DNA from: an uncultured Akkermansia sp.
GTDB lineage: Bacteria; Verrucomicrobiota; Verrucomicrobiia; Verrucomicrobiales; Akkermansiaceae
Assembly: GCA_947626545.1 (NCBI GenBank)
Contig: CANQSS010000007.1
Span: forward strand, 1-59,524
Direction: 5' to 3'
DNA length: 59,524 nt
Part shown: one piece after another, positions 8,652 to 17,967 of the stretch
Position numbering within the stretch: position 1 is the stretch's first letter
Layout of the letters: the number at the start of each line of letters is the position of its first letter
Notes under the pieces: generated by a model
The model's database searches: none
What the model was told of the DNA's origin: nothing
What the model saw: only the letters and a program-made list of their open reading frames with translations
Program-made: the position numbers and the translations under genes

Positions 8652-8668
8652 TTGGCACGTTATTTGCA
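8652..8668 (+). promoter_or_regulatory. Sigma-54 (-24/-12) promoter of glnN
   Basis: TTGGCACGTTATTTGCA matches the sigma-54 consensus (TGGCAC, N5, TTGCA) at every key base, with GG at 8654-8655 and GC exactly 12 bp later. A start near 8679 would give a 5' leader of roughly 55 bases. This implies activator-dependent control by nitrogen status, as usual for glutamine synthetase genes. Confidence 0.85.
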
Positions 8669-8732
8669 TGAAGGGTGAAAGGAGAGCAGCGAGGAACCGC
8701 GCTCGACTACAAAACCCTATCCTCACACAGAC

Positions 8733-10835
8733 ATGGAAACACAAAACACCAGTGCAGAAGAAGCGTTGACTGCGTTATACGGCAGCGACACCTTTGGAAT
8801 TAAAACAATGGAGAAGTATCTTTCCAAGAGCGCTTTCAAGAAAATGCTTGCCACAGTACAGCGTGGTGGAAAACTGGACATGAGCATAGCGGATGAAGTT
8901 GCTCAGGCGATGAAGGTATGGGCGCTTTCCAAAGGAGCTACGCATTACACGCACTGGTTCCAACCGCTTTCGGATGCCACGGCAGAGAAACATGATTCTT
9001 TTGTGGAACCGGATGGGAAAGGGGGTATGATTTGCGAGTTTACCGGTAAGAATCTTATCCAGGCTGAGCCGGATGCCTCCTCGTTCCCCTCCGGTGGGAT
9101 ACGCGCGACATTTGAGGCTCGCGGATACACGGCGTGGGATCCAACTTCTCCAGCGTTCATTAAGCGCACAGAGCACACTGCCACCCTCTGCATTCCCACG
9201 GCTTTCTGCTCGTACACCGGCGAGGCTCTCGACAAGAAAACGCCGCTGTTGCGCTCGATGGTAGCAGTGTCGAAGCACGCGACGCGCGTGCTGCGGTGTT
9301 TTGGGGTAGAACCCAGCTGTGTGGAGAGCAATCTGGGCGCCGAGCAAGAATATTTCCTGATTGACCGCGGTTTGTACTTGCAACGGCAGGATCTCATTGA
9401 GACAGGGCGCACTCTTTTCGGCTGTCTGCCGCCCAAGCACCAGCAAATGGAAGACCACTACTTTGGCTCCATCAAGGAGAGAGTACTGGAATTCATGAAC
9501 TCTGTGGATCATGCACTGTGGGCTCTCGGCGTGCCGGCCAAAACCCGTCACAACGAGGTGGCTCCTGCGCAGTTTGAAATTGCTCCTCTCTTCGAAGCGA
9601 GCAACGTGGCTGTGGATCACAATGTGATGATCATGGACGTTCTGCAACGGCAGGCGCTCAAATATAATCTTGTGTGCCTGCTGCATGAGAAACCTTACGC
9701 TTGTGTCAATGGCTCCGGCAAGCACAACAACTGGTCACTTGGTACTCCGGAACTTGGTTCTCTTTTCTCTCCCGGTAGTACGCCACACAGTAATTTGCTT
9801 TTCCTTACCTTCCTCGCCAGTGTGATTCAGGGAGTGGATAAGCATGCAGATTTGCTGCGTGCTTCGATCTCCAAGGCCGGCAATGATCATCGACTGGGCG
9901 CCAATGAGGCTCCACCCGCCATCATCTCCATTTTCCTGGGAGATCAGCTTACTGATATTATCGAGCAGATCAAGGCTGGAGGAGCCAAGAGTTCTGCCAC
10001 CAAGACAACCATGGAACTGGGCGTGGATGTGTTGCCCACCCTGCCGAAGGACACGACCGACCGTAACCGGACCTCGCCCTTTGCTTTCACGGGCAACAAA
10101 TTCGAATTCCGCGCCGTCGGCTCCTCGCAAACTTGTGCCTGGCCGATGGCCGTGCTTAATACCATTGTGGCCGAGGCGCTGGATGAGGTGGCGACAAGAC
10201 TTGAACCTGTAGTGGGCAAGCGTAATTTCAACGCTGTGGTCAGTGCCATGATTAAGGAAATGATCACGAAGCATGATCGCATCATCTTCAACGGTAACGG
10301 CTACTCTCAGGAGTGGATTAAAGAGGCAGAGCGCCGCGGATTGCCGCACCTCAAAACTACGCCTGAAGCCCTCGAAGTACTCTCCCGCCCGGATACTATT
10401 AAGCTCATGAAGAAGTACAACATCCTCTCCAAGGCCGAGCTGTTGGCCCGCAAAGAGGTGCAGTCGGAGAGCTACCTCAAGCTTATTCACATCGAGGCTA
10501 AAACCTGCCTGAACATGTTGCAAACCATTTACCTGCCGGCCATTGCCGGCCAGATGACAGAAATCTGCGGAACGATCGCGGCCATCAAGTCTGCCGGTAT
10601 CAAAGCCGGCCTCAAAGCCGCAGTGGACAAAGCTAACGCCGTGGGCAAACTCTACGATGAGTTACCCGCGAAAGTTAAAGCCTTGCAGTCTGCCATCGAT
10701 AAGGGCTGTCCCGTGTGCATGAAAGAAGCCATGGAGTCCGCCCGCGTTACCGTTGATGCCCTCGAAGCCATCGTGGACGCCGACCTATGGCCGGTGCCTA
10801 CTTACGCTCAGATGCTCAACATCCACAGCAAATAG
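8733..10835 (+). CDS. glnN: Glutamine synthetase type III
   Basis: At 700 residues this has the size of GSIII, much longer than GSI (about 470). It makes glutamine from glutamate, ammonia and ATP in the cytoplasm. Seen in the sequence: the GSIII N-terminal region with THYTHWFQP and FPSGGIRATFEARGYTAWD; catalytic Glu-rich AEQEYFLID near residue 203; NGSGKHNNWSLGT near 330; and NRTSPFAFTGNKFEFRAVGS near 445, which carries the ATP and metal ligands. The C-terminal 150 residues are the helical GSIII extension. It is monocistronic: a sigma-54 promoter lies upstream and an intrinsic terminator begins 25 bp after the stop. The ATG at 8733 lacks a Shine-Dalgarno site, like most genes in this window. 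Confidence 0.97.
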   Translation: METQNTSAEEALTALYGSDTFGIKTMEKYLSKSAFKKMLATVQRGGKLDMSIADEVAQAMKVWALSKGATHYTHWFQPLSDATAEKHDSFVEPDGKGGMICEFTGKNLIQAEPDASSFPSGGIRATFEARGYTAWDPTSPAFIKRTEHTATLCIPTAFCSYTGEALDKKTPLLRSMVAVSKHATRVLRCFGVEPSCVESNLGAEQEYFLIDRGLYLQRQDLIETGRTLFGCLPPKHQQMEDHYFGSIKERVLEFMNSVDHALWALGVPAKTRHNEVAPAQFEIAPLFEASNVAVDHNVMIMDVLQRQALKYNLVCLLHEKPYACVNGSGKHNNWSLGTPELGSLFSPGSTPHSNLLFLTFLASVIQGVDKHADLLRASISKAGNDHRLGANEAPPAIISIFLGDQLTDIIEQIKAGGAKSSATKTTMELGVDVLPTLPKDTTDRNRTSPFAFTGNKFEFRAVGSSQTCAWPMAVLNTIVAEALDEVATRLEPVVGKRNFNAVVSAMIKEMITKHDRIIFNGNGYSQEWIKEAERRGLPHLKTTPEALEVLSRPDTIKLMKKYNILSKAELLARKEVQSESYLKLIHIEAKTCLNMLQTIYLPAIAGQMTEICGTIAAIKSAGIKAGLKAAVDKANAVGKLYDELPAKVKALQSAIDKGCPVCMKEAMESARVTVDALEAIVDADLWPVPTYAQMLNIHSK

Positions 10836-10860
10836 TCTGAAACGTGAGTTTATCTCACTA

Positions 10861-10893
10861 CCGGCAGCTCCGAGTGGAGCTGCCGGTTTTTTT
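10861..10893 (+). terminator. Intrinsic terminator of glnN
   Basis: A perfect 11-bp stem (CCGGCAGCTCC / GGAGCTGCCGG) with loop GAGT is followed directly by seven T. Confidence 0.95.
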
Positions 10894-11290
10894 AGAGCAA
10901 TCTGTGCGAATCACGGAGAAAATGTTGCTGAGGCACGCTTGGAGTTGAAAACCTGAAAAATTTTTAAAGCAAGCAAGAGCAGTATTTTGTCAGGGTAAAC
11001 GCATTTAGACGAAGTGGAAAAGGTCTGGATAACTCTCCAGTCGGTTAATTACGAATCTGTTTCAGAATACAAAAACCACAATGGCAGCACACTCCTCGAT
11101 GCGAATGAAGTTATTGCTCTTTTATTTTTGAGTACATCTGCCATCCAGAATATATCCGCGCAATGCGCACATTATTAATAAATTGTACATCGTACATCTA
11201 CATTGTAAATGACAAACGCATTTTTTATTGCGGTTGCCTTGAGTATTTTGTCTTTTCAGTTTAGCAAAGTTGCGGTAGAATGGCGCCGTT
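10894..11290. other. Non-coding gap between glnN and ychF
   Basis: About 400 bp with no credible gene. A fragment of the AAACGCATTT repeat family lies near 10997, and a longer dispersed repeat occupies 11158-11240. The ychF promoter should lie here but no clear one is seen. Confidence 0.6.
11158..11240 (+). repeat. Dispersed intergenic repeat with palindromic tail, copy A
   Basis: This segment, starting GCGCAATGCGCACATTATTA, recurs in the same orientation at 53391-53467. It includes tandem GTACATCGTACATC and ends in a partial palindrome ACAAACGCA...TGCGGTTGCC. Related palindromes occur near 51154 and 56668. Confidence 0.75.
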
Positions 11291-12412
11291 ATGTTGCAAG
11301 CAGGTATTGTAGGATTGCCGAATGTGGGGAAGTCCACGTTGTTTAATGCGGTAACTCGCTCGCGCAAGGCAGAGGCGGCGAATTACCCTTTCTGCACAAT
11401 TGATCCGAATGTGGGTGTGGTAGAAGTGCCGGATCCGCGTCTGAAAGTTTTGGCGGACATGAGCAAGAGCGCGCAAATTATCCCCGCCGCTATTGAGTTT
11501 GTTGATATTGCAGGTTTGGTAAAGGGGGCGGCTGAAGGTGCCGGCCTCGGCAATAAATTCCTTTCACATATTCGTGAGACAGATGCCATCGTGCAAGTGG
11601 TGCGCTGTTTTGAGGATCCAGATATCATCCACGAGTTGGGTAGTGTGGATCCAGTGCGCGATATTGAGATTATCAACAATGAGCTGATCCTCGCAGATAT
11701 TGCGTCGTTGGAAAAACGCCGCGAGTCCCGCGCCAAAAAAGCAAAGAGTGGCGATAAGGAGGCAAAGGAGGAAATGCTTCTCATCGAAAAATTGCTGCCT
11801 CACCTAGACGCCGGCAATCCTGCCATTACCCTGGAACTTTCCGACAATGAGCGCACGTTGCTGCACTCCTTCTTCCTTCTCTCCAACAAAAAGAGTATTT
11901 TCGCCTGCAATGTGAGTGAAGCCGAGTTGGCCGATGCCGTGAATGACCCGGATTCGCATCCGTACGTCTCCGCGGTTCGTCGCTATGTGGCGGACCGTCA
12001 TCACGCCGAGGCTGTTGTCATCTCAGCTCGCATTGAGGAGGAGCTTTCCGACTTGCCGGTGGAGGAGGCTCGCGAGTACCTGCGCGATCTCGGCGTGCAG
12101 GATTCCGGTGTGAGTGATCTCATTCGTGCGGTGTATCACTTGCTCGGGTTGCGTACTTATTTGACCACAGGTCCTAAAGAAACACGCGCATGGACCATAC
12201 CTGCCGGGGCGAAAGCGCCCCAGGCGGCAGGGGTTATTCACACGGATTTTGAACGAGGCTTTATTGCAGCTCAAGTCGTGACATACGAGGATTTGGTGGC
12301 ATGCGGTTCATTGCTCAAGGCCAAGGAGAATGCCAAGCTTCGCATTGAGGGCAAGGAATACGTTGTTCAGGATGGCGATGTGGTAGAGTTCCGCTTTAAT
12401 GTGTCCAAATAG
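11291..12412 (+). CDS. ychF: Ribosome-binding ATPase YchF (Obg-family)
   Basis: At 373 residues this is slightly longer than E. coli YchF (363). The P-loop GLPNVGKST is at residues 8-16, DIAGLVKGA (G3) follows near 72, and the base-recognition motif is NVSE near 203. NxxE in place of NKxD is what makes YchF prefer ATP over GTP. A helical insertion rich in Lys/Glu (ESRAKKAKSGDKEAKEE) lies between G3 and G4, and the C-terminal TGS domain covers about 285-370. It binds ribosomes and is linked to stress and leaderless translation in other bacteria. It converges on the LemA-like gene. Confidence 0.96.
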   Translation: MLQAGIVGLPNVGKSTLFNAVTRSRKAEAANYPFCTIDPNVGVVEVPDPRLKVLADMSKSAQIIPAAIEFVDIAGLVKGAAEGAGLGNKFLSHIRETDAIVQVVRCFEDPDIIHELGSVDPVRDIEIINNELILADIASLEKRRESRAKKAKSGDKEAKEEMLLIEKLLPHLDAGNPAITLELSDNERTLLHSFFLLSNKKSIFACNVSEAELADAVNDPDSHPYVSAVRRYVADRHHAEAVVISARIEEELSDLPVEEAREYLRDLGVQDSGVSDLIRAVYHLLGLRTYLTTGPKETRAWTIPAGAKAPQAAGVIHTDFERGFIAAQVVTYEDLVACGSLLKAKENAKLRIEGKEYVVQDGDVVEFRFNVSK

Positions 12413-12535
12413 GGCGAGGCTCAGCCGAGGTTGGTTTATCGATGGACTCGACGATACTTTCGCCGTGAGTTCCACGAATATCGCAGGATTTTACCGTTGA
12501 TTCAATTCTTTCCACCTCGTGGCGATGCAGGGGAC

Positions 12536-13087
12536 CTACACGATGGTATGCAACGCAGCAAATCCAAAAAGCTGAGCCACCCACTGCGCCCCTGGGCTCT
12601 CTAACGCCATGTTGTACGCTCGTGCTCGCGCGTTGTAAAGCAGCGTTGTTTCATCCTGGCGAAAAAGGCTCAGCGACACGCGATCCATCAGCTCCGTTAA
12701 TTCTGCATCTTCGCTCATCTCTTCATTTTCTTCCATCGTGCGTACCGTCCCGATGACGATATCACGCAGCTTGCGCTCCGAGTGACTCAGGTGGCGCAGC
12801 TCATCATTTGGAGGGGGCTCATGAAAAAGAGAGAGTATTCGTTGCGTATCATCTGCCAGACGTTTCATGCGCCGGGGACGCATATCTTCCCGAGGTAAAA
12901 AGCCGCTTAAGTGAATGCTCAACTCCATCAGACACGTATTTCGTTGTTCTGTGGCCTGTCCCCACCGAACCCATGCCTCCTCGGCTTGTCGTCGTAAGTG
13001 ATTCAATTTGAAAAATGTTGCAATGAGCCATGCTAGCACAGCCACGAGTATCCCCACTGGTACCGCATATTCCATAGCGCCCCCCAT
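12536..13087 (-). CDS. LemA-like membrane protein
   Basis: This is a 183-residue protein from the ATG that gives MGGAMEYAVPVG. One N-terminal membrane helix (about 5-25: VPVGILVAVLAWLIATFF) is followed by LNHLRRQAEEAWVRWGQ and, near the C-terminus, LLYNARARAYNMALESPGA. Spacing and motifs fit the LemA fold, a helical cytoplasmic or periplasmic domain with no assigned catalysis. The frame is open upstream to 13237, but the extra 50 residues look non-native. A second start (MEYAV) is at 13075. It lies convergent to ychF and divergent from the phosphate transporter. Confidence 0.65.
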   Translation of the reverse strand: MGGAMEYAVPVGILVAVLAWLIATFFKLNHLRRQAEEAWVRWGQATEQRNTCLMELSIHLSGFLPREDMRPRRMKRLADDTQRILSLFHEPPPNDELRHLSHSERKLRDIVIGTVRTMEENEEMSEDAELTELMDRVSLSLFRQDETTLLYNARARAYNMALESPGAQWVAQLFGFAALHTIV

Positions 13088-13349
13088 TTTCCGCCAACGA
13101 TCTTCTTCTCGCAAGATGTTTGAGCTACCTGTTTCCACTCTATCCTCCGAGGCAGGGCAACCGCATGAGAGAATGCTGCCGCCTTTTACGATTTGCGAAT
13201 TACTGGAAATTTCGGATTCGGAAATAAGCGGGGTCAATTAACCGGAGAGATTCCCCTCCTTTTCGATTTTATCCGGATGCGGTAGCTTTGGAAGTCGCGA
13301 TATTTTTCTTGAAAAAAAAGAGCTAACATGGTAGAGAGAAGCCGAAGAC

Positions 13350-15557
13350 ATGGATCCGATATATTACGTCATCTACGGGATGCTGTTGCTGCTGTCAGTG
13401 TTTGGTCTGAAGGTGGGGGTAAGCAATGATGCGGCGAATTTCTTAAACTCCTCGCTAGGATGCCGGGCAGGTTCATTCTACACCGTGGTGGCCGTGGCAG
13501 CGGTGGGGGTGCTTCTTGGAGCGAGTTTTTCCAGTGGAATGATGGAAGTGGCGCGCAGCGGAGTGTTTAACCCGCGCATGTTCAATTTTCACGAGGTGAT
13601 GCTGTTGTTTCTGGCAGTGATGATTTCGAATGTCATCTTGCTGGATGTGTACAACACGTTGGGTCTGCCGACTTCCACCACTATTTCGCTGGTGTTCGCC
13701 CTGTTGGGGTCATCGATTGGTATGGCTGTGTACAGCAAAGACATCGCCACAGATGATGCTCCGCTCGCGGCCTACATCAATACGAGCAATGCCTTTGCCA
13801 TCGTGGTAGCCATTTTTATTTCCGTGGTCATCGCCTTCACTCTCGGTTCCACAATCATGTGGTTTGCGCGTTTGCTTTTCAGCTTTCGCTACACGCGAGC
13901 CTACAAATACATCGGCCCACTTTGGTGTGGCTCTGCACTCACCGCTATCACCTATTTCGCCATTTTCAAGGGGCTCAAGGACAGCTCCATGCTTTCCCCA
14001 GAGATGAAACAAATGCTCAATGCGGATGTGGGTGTAACGATGGCTTGGTGCTGGGGGGCGTGGCTCGTCGTGATGGCGTTTCTGCAATACGTATGTCATG
14101 TGAATACGCTGCGGATTGCGGTACTCAGTGGAACAGGCGCTTTGGCTCTCGCCTTTGCAGGGAATGACTTGGTGAACTTCATCGGTGTGTTCATGGCTGC
14201 ACAGACGAGTATGGACATTGCCGCAAACCATGCGGGAGAGGTCTCATCGATGATGATGAGCGAGCTGGCTGATACGACCATACAGGCCAACCCGCTCTAC
14301 CTGCTTACGGCAGGACTGATCATGGTGGCATCGCTATTTTTCTCGAAGAATGCGCGACGAGTCACGGAAACGGAACTCAAGCTTTCTTCTGCCAACACTG
14401 GGAAAGAGCGTTTCGGCTCCAGCTTGGCGGCTCGCGTGATGGTGCGTTACGCACTCAACACGGCTCGCTTCATTGAGCGTGTCACCCCCAAACCAGTTGC
14501 CGACTTTGTGGGACGTCGCTTCGCGCCCCTGTCACCTGAGGAAGAAACCGGCACTAATTACGATCTTGTGCGGGGCTCTGTCAATCTGACCACCGCAGCG
14601 TTACTCATCTCCGTCGCTACCTCTATGAAGATGCCTCTCTCCACCACGTACGTCACATTCATGGTGGCCATGGGGTCTTCGCTGGCAGATCGCGCATGGG
14701 GGCGCGACAGCGCCGTGTATCGCATCACCGGCGTGCTTACGGTGACGGGAGGTTGGTTCCTGACAGCAATCGGCGCGTGTCTGGCCTCCTTCTGCGTGGC
14801 GCTGGTGCTGGCGTATGGTGGCCTTTGGGCCGTGATTGGCATGATGATACTGGCGCTTGCCTTGCTGGTTCGATCTACCCTTTTTGCCCACAATGACAAG
14901 CAGGAATACAAGCTGCTGGATGTGAATAAGGATGCTCAAGTGCATGAGTATGGCGCGGCCGCAGCGGGGCGTTTGGGGCGTATGGTGGGCATATACAACG
15001 CCATGGTGAAGGCTCTTTTGGTGGAAGATCGCGATTCGCTGAAACGCCTGCGCAAGAAGACGCGTTCCATCAAGCAAGATTTGAAGCTTGTGAAGGAAAA
15101 TGAGGTGCTGCCCACACTCTCTGCGATTCCGAAGGACCAGGCGGACCGCGGACAACTCATTTTCCGCATTGTTGAGATTTCTCTATCCGCATGCGACTGT
15201 TTACTCACTCTTGTGAAGGCAGCGTACAATCATATCGACAACAATCACACCGGACTCAACGATGCTCAGGCGAAGGATTTGCTTGCGCTCACTAGCAGAA
15301 TAGGCCGGTTCTACCCGAATCTTCTGGACATGCTCAAAGCAGGGAATTACTCCGGTATCGACGAGTTGCTCATCGGCTCAGAAGAGCTTGGCCAAGAATT
15401 TGCGGACTGCATCACCCGTCATCTCATGCACAATGCGGCTGATGAAAGCGGCATGCGCACCGGTATCCTCTACCTCACGCTCCTCAATGAAACGCGTGCT
15501 ATGGTGAGCCACGCTTTCTCCCTCATTCGCTGTATTGAGGACCTTTACAAGGGCTGA
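13350..15557 (+). CDS. PiT-family phosphate transporter with C-terminal PhoU-like domain
   Basis: 735 residues. The duplicated PiT signature is visible as GVSNDAANFLNSSLG (residues 23-37) and FAGNDLVNFIGVFMA (near 269), both with the Asp that coordinates phosphate and cation. About ten hydrophobic segments lie in residues 1-510. From about residue 520 the protein turns soluble and helical (SLKRLRKKTRSIKQDLKLVKE), resembling a PhoU/DUF47 regulatory domain fused to the permease. PiT proteins take up inorganic phosphate at the cost of the proton or sodium gradient, and the tail probably gates transport. The ATG at 13350 is preceded by a weak AGAGAAG. The stop is 12 bp from the convergent nucleotidyltransferase stop, so no terminator space remains. 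Confidence 0.9.
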   Translation: MDPIYYVIYGMLLLLSVFGLKVGVSNDAANFLNSSLGCRAGSFYTVVAVAAVGVLLGASFSSGMMEVARSGVFNPRMFNFHEVMLLFLAVMISNVILLDVYNTLGLPTSTTISLVFALLGSSIGMAVYSKDIATDDAPLAAYINTSNAFAIVVAIFISVVIAFTLGSTIMWFARLLFSFRYTRAYKYIGPLWCGSALTAITYFAIFKGLKDSSMLSPEMKQMLNADVGVTMAWCWGAWLVVMAFLQYVCHVNTLRIAVLSGTGALALAFAGNDLVNFIGVFMAAQTSMDIAANHAGEVSSMMMSELADTTIQANPLYLLTAGLIMVASLFFSKNARRVTETELKLSSANTGKERFGSSLAARVMVRYALNTARFIERVTPKPVADFVGRRFAPLSPEEETGTNYDLVRGSVNLTTAALLISVATSMKMPLSTTYVTFMVAMGSSLADRAWGRDSAVYRITGVLTVTGGWFLTAIGACLASFCVALVLAYGGLWAVIGMMILALALLVRSTLFAHNDKQEYKLLDVNKDAQVHEYGAAAAGRLGRMVGIYNAMVKALLVEDRDSLKRLRKKTRSIKQDLKLVKENEVLPTLSAIPKDQADRGQLIFRIVEISLSACDCLLTLVKAAYNHIDNNHTGLNDAQAKDLLALTSRIGRFYPNLLDMLKAGNYSGIDELLIGSEELGQEFADCITRHLMHNAADESGMRTGILYLTLLNETRAMVSHAFSLIRCIEDLYKG

Positions 15558-15568
15558 TCCTCCGTGCA

Positions 15569-16336
15569 TCAGTTGCCCACCACGCGCAGGAAAAAGGCAT
15601 CAGCTTCCCTGCTATCCGGCTGCTCGGGAGGGGGGAGGACTTCTATTTGCTGACGGAGGGCGTCTGACTCACGCCGGATAAATTCGATAGCCTTCGGAAT
15701 AGGCAACCCATTTGCTTTTTCGGCGTTTCCTGTACGCTTCGCGAGCAGCTCATCGACCGTACTCCTCATATCTGCCGGAAGCATTGCCGCGCATAGCTCA
15801 GAAAAGAGGATGGGCGCCGGAGTGTGCTCCTGCAACACCCAGCGTGCTGCCAACAGGGGACGAATGGCGTAGAAATACTCCTTGTACATAGGTTCGGCAA
15901 CAGTTAAATAGCGCTTGTACGAGCTGTCGGCCATGCCCAAATAGCGCGAGGCTAATCTCACCGGCTGAATCATACGGAGAATCATTTCGCGGAATTCTTC
16001 ATGCCATGGTGAAGTTCGGTACACGATGGGTGAATTAAGCCATTCGACGATGGAGATATTGGAGCGCAGTGCATGCTGAAGAGCCTTGCGCAGATCCCAA
16101 CCGACAATGTCATATACATCATTGAGTTCCCATTCAATCGTATCGCGCAGCGCCATAATGCTCAGATATCTCTCTTTCGAGTGCACGTAAACGCAGCGCA
16201 CATCGTAGTCGCTCGTTTGTGAGGCAAAGCCCCATGAGCGACTACCGGACTCAACGGCGAAGATGAGACGACAGTTGCGAGTTGCCTCCATTGTCGAGAG
16301 CTTGCTCTGTATCTGCTCAATGATTTGCGTGTTCAT
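15569..16336 (-). CDS. Nucleotidyltransferase of COG3541 (YcgL-like) type, copy 2 of a pair
   Basis: 255 residues from MNTQIIEQIQSKL. The catalytic core is FAVESGSRSWGFASQTSDYDVRCVYVH: a GS helix followed by the D-x-D metal pair of the polymerase-beta fold. IEWELNDVYDIVGWDLRKAL supplies further acidic residues, and a helical region (FREMILRMIQPVRLASRY) completes the COG3541 pattern. The substrate of this family is unknown; members occur in predicted RNA repair neighbourhoods. It is the last gene of a six-gene minus-strand operon and its 5' end overlaps the preceding homologue by about 20 bp. An ATG at 16381 is an alternative start with a larger overlap. Confidence 0.75.
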   Translation of the reverse strand: MNTQIIEQIQSKLSTMEATRNCRLIFAVESGSRSWGFASQTSDYDVRCVYVHSKERYLSIMALRDTIEWELNDVYDIVGWDLRKALQHALRSNISIVEWLNSPIVYRTSPWHEEFREMILRMIQPVRLASRYLGMADSSYKRYLTVAEPMYKEYFYAIRPLLAARWVLQEHTPAPILFSELCAAMLPADMRSTVDELLAKRTGNAEKANGLPIPKAIEFIRRESDALRQQIEVLPPPEQPDSREADAFFLRVVGN

Positions 16337-17396
16337 GGTGTCGTTGAATGCGGAGTCTTGCGAGATCATATTCCCAATCACCTAGCTGGGGTGTGTCCGG
16401 GAGAGTGGATTCATTGAAAAGTTGTTCGACGGCGATGATTTCTTGCTGTGCATGCTGATACGCCTCCGATAAGGGTACGCGCCCTTGGCGGATATCGCGC
16501 AGTAGCTCTTTGTCATGAGTCCGCAGCGCGTGAATGCGTCCCTCGGTGGCTATTTCCCGCGCCGTATGGAGCAAGCGCAGCACGTGCATCATGTGCTTGG
16601 TGTCGTAGTTCCCCTCATCCGAAGGAAGTTCATCCACCGTGCGCAGGCGCGTTTCGTTTCGCTTTTCCTTCCACTCGCGATATTGAGCACGAGCCAAGGA
16701 GTGCGCATGGAAGGCGGCAGAATCTACCTGCATGTATGCGAGAAAGGGGGCTTCATCGCGGATGAGCGGACAGGTGACGTTATTACCATCACGCCCGAAT
16801 AGCCCGGCAGGATTCGCTTGGCGATAGAGCGCCCACACCCCTTGCTGCACGGGCTTAGCAGTGACATCCGTCATAGACATTCCCTTGCATGCCAACCACT
16901 CGTCCAGTGGTACGCTCTCGCCTGCGTTGAGCACGCGCGCAAAGCACGCGAGCGTTTTGAACTCCGGGGGCGGAGTGGTAGCTTTTTCGTGCGTTGAGCA
17001 GATGCGTTTCAGTTGTGAGCGGGCGTTGCCAATGTACGTTTTAGCGCATAATTTGGAGAGGGGTCGTCGACCGGCGAAGAAGCGCGAGAACCAACCAGCA
17101 CAGTAAAGTTGCTGGCGTTGCCCCATGCAGGCCCACAGCTCCAAGGCGCCGCTATTATTCAGCTGTAGCTGGTGGAGAAACTCACCGAGTTCAGTGTATT
17201 GCACGTCATGCTTATCATCTTGCACCACTTTTGGGGCTCTGCCAGTGAGCACATCCTCCAAACGAGCCAGATAAACACCTTTATAGTCATCATCACTCGT
17301 TGAAGTTTCCAGACCGTACGCCTTACTGCCGGCTACGCAAGAGAAACAGATGAAAGGGCGCAGATTGGCAACCGCGTATGAGATATGATTTGACAA
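16317..17396 (-). CDS. Nucleotidyltransferase of COG3541-like type, copy 1 of a pair
   Basis: 359 residues from a TTG. VAGSKAYGLETSTSDDDYKG contains the GS motif and the D-x-D pair; DVQYTELGEFLHQL carries a likely third acidic ligand. The C-terminal two thirds are helical and unfamiliar. It is a distant paralogue of the next gene, with the same catalytic motif but different flanks. It begins one base after the exonuclease stop, so the two are translationally coupled, and it overlaps the following nucleotidyltransferase. TTG is chosen because no ATG or GTG fits closer to the conserved start. Confidence 0.72.
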   Translation of the reverse strand: MSNHISYAVANLRPFICFSCVAGSKAYGLETSTSDDDYKGVYLARLEDVLTGRAPKVVQDDKHDVQYTELGEFLHQLQLNNSGALELWACMGQRQQLYCAGWFSRFFAGRRPLSKLCAKTYIGNARSQLKRICSTHEKATTPPPEFKTLACFARVLNAGESVPLDEWLACKGMSMTDVTAKPVQQGVWALYRQANPAGLFGRDGNNVTCPLIRDEAPFLAYMQVDSAAFHAHSLARAQYREWKEKRNETRLRTVDELPSDEGNYDTKHMMHVLRLLHTAREIATEGRIHALRTHDKELLRDIRQGRVPLSEAYQHAQQEIIAVEQLFNESTLPDTPQLGDWEYDLARLRIQRHHEHANH

Positions 17397-17397
17397 G

Positions 17398-17967
17398 TCA
17401 ATCCTCCTTCCACTCCACAGGAATTTTCACTTCTCTCCCGTTTTTATCTTCGTAGAGCACGTAACCGTTGTTGATGCCAAATTGATGCACTGCCATAGTT
17501 ACCTTTACATCGTAGCAGCAATATTTGGCTATATCGAGCAAGCGCTGAGGGTCTTTGGTCTTTTCATATTCAGCCCACCACTTGAGAGCATCAGTGCCCT
17601 CGGCCGTTTTGCTGTGGCCACCGAGAGTGGGGCGTGCTACGGAGTCAAGTTTGAGGCGGTGCCCGAGACGTTCGGAAAGGTAAAGGCAGATGTCGAGATT
17701 GCGGGTCATCTCCGCCACCGTCCAGAAGGTGAAAGGCTGAAGAACACCGTAGTCAAAGCCGATGTGGTTGTAGCCGACGACAAGATCTGCCTGCTGAAGC
17801 TGATTAATAAGATCCGTCACCTGGTCTTCCGTATAAATGAAATAGGCGTTGGCTGCAGTGGAGAAAGTGACGCCCACAGACATGCCCATTTTTGCGGTCT
17901 CGTGCCAACCGCCTACTTCGGCAGCGGAGCGACGGGTTTCCAAATCAAAGTAGACGATATTTTTCAT
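17398..17967 (-). CDS. DEDD-family 3'-5' exonuclease-like protein (RNase H fold)
   Basis: 189 residues. Exo I is VYFDLETRR, Exo II is VVGYNHIGFDYGVL and Exo III is YCCYDVKVT; the Tyr four residues before the last Asp fits the DEDDy type. It resembles YprB-like RNase H-fold nucleases more than DNA polymerase proofreading subunits. The start at 17967 is fixed by an ATGA overlap with the trmL stop. Lying between an RNA methyltransferase and two nucleotidyltransferases, it probably acts on RNA ends, which is inference from context. Confidence 0.78.
   Translation of the reverse strand: MKNIVYFDLETRRSAAEVGGWHETAKMGMSVGVTFSTAANAYFIYTEDQVTDLINQLQQADLVVGYNHIGFDYGVLQPFTFWTVAEMTRNLDICLYLSERLGHRLKLDSVARPTLGGHSKTAEGTDALKWWAEYEKTKDPQRLLDIAKYCCYDVKVTMAVHQFGINNGYVLYEDKNGREVKIPVEWKED

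Larger units (their letters stand above)
8210..8732. other. Intergenic regulatory region between the GH109 gene and glnN
   Basis: The 520-bp divergent gap holds no coding gene. From left to right it contains an AT-rich stretch next to the GH109 start, a dispersed repeat (8289-8410), two palindromes (8517-8534 and 8561-8576) and a sigma-54 promoter (8652-8668) facing glnN. Confidence 0.7.
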
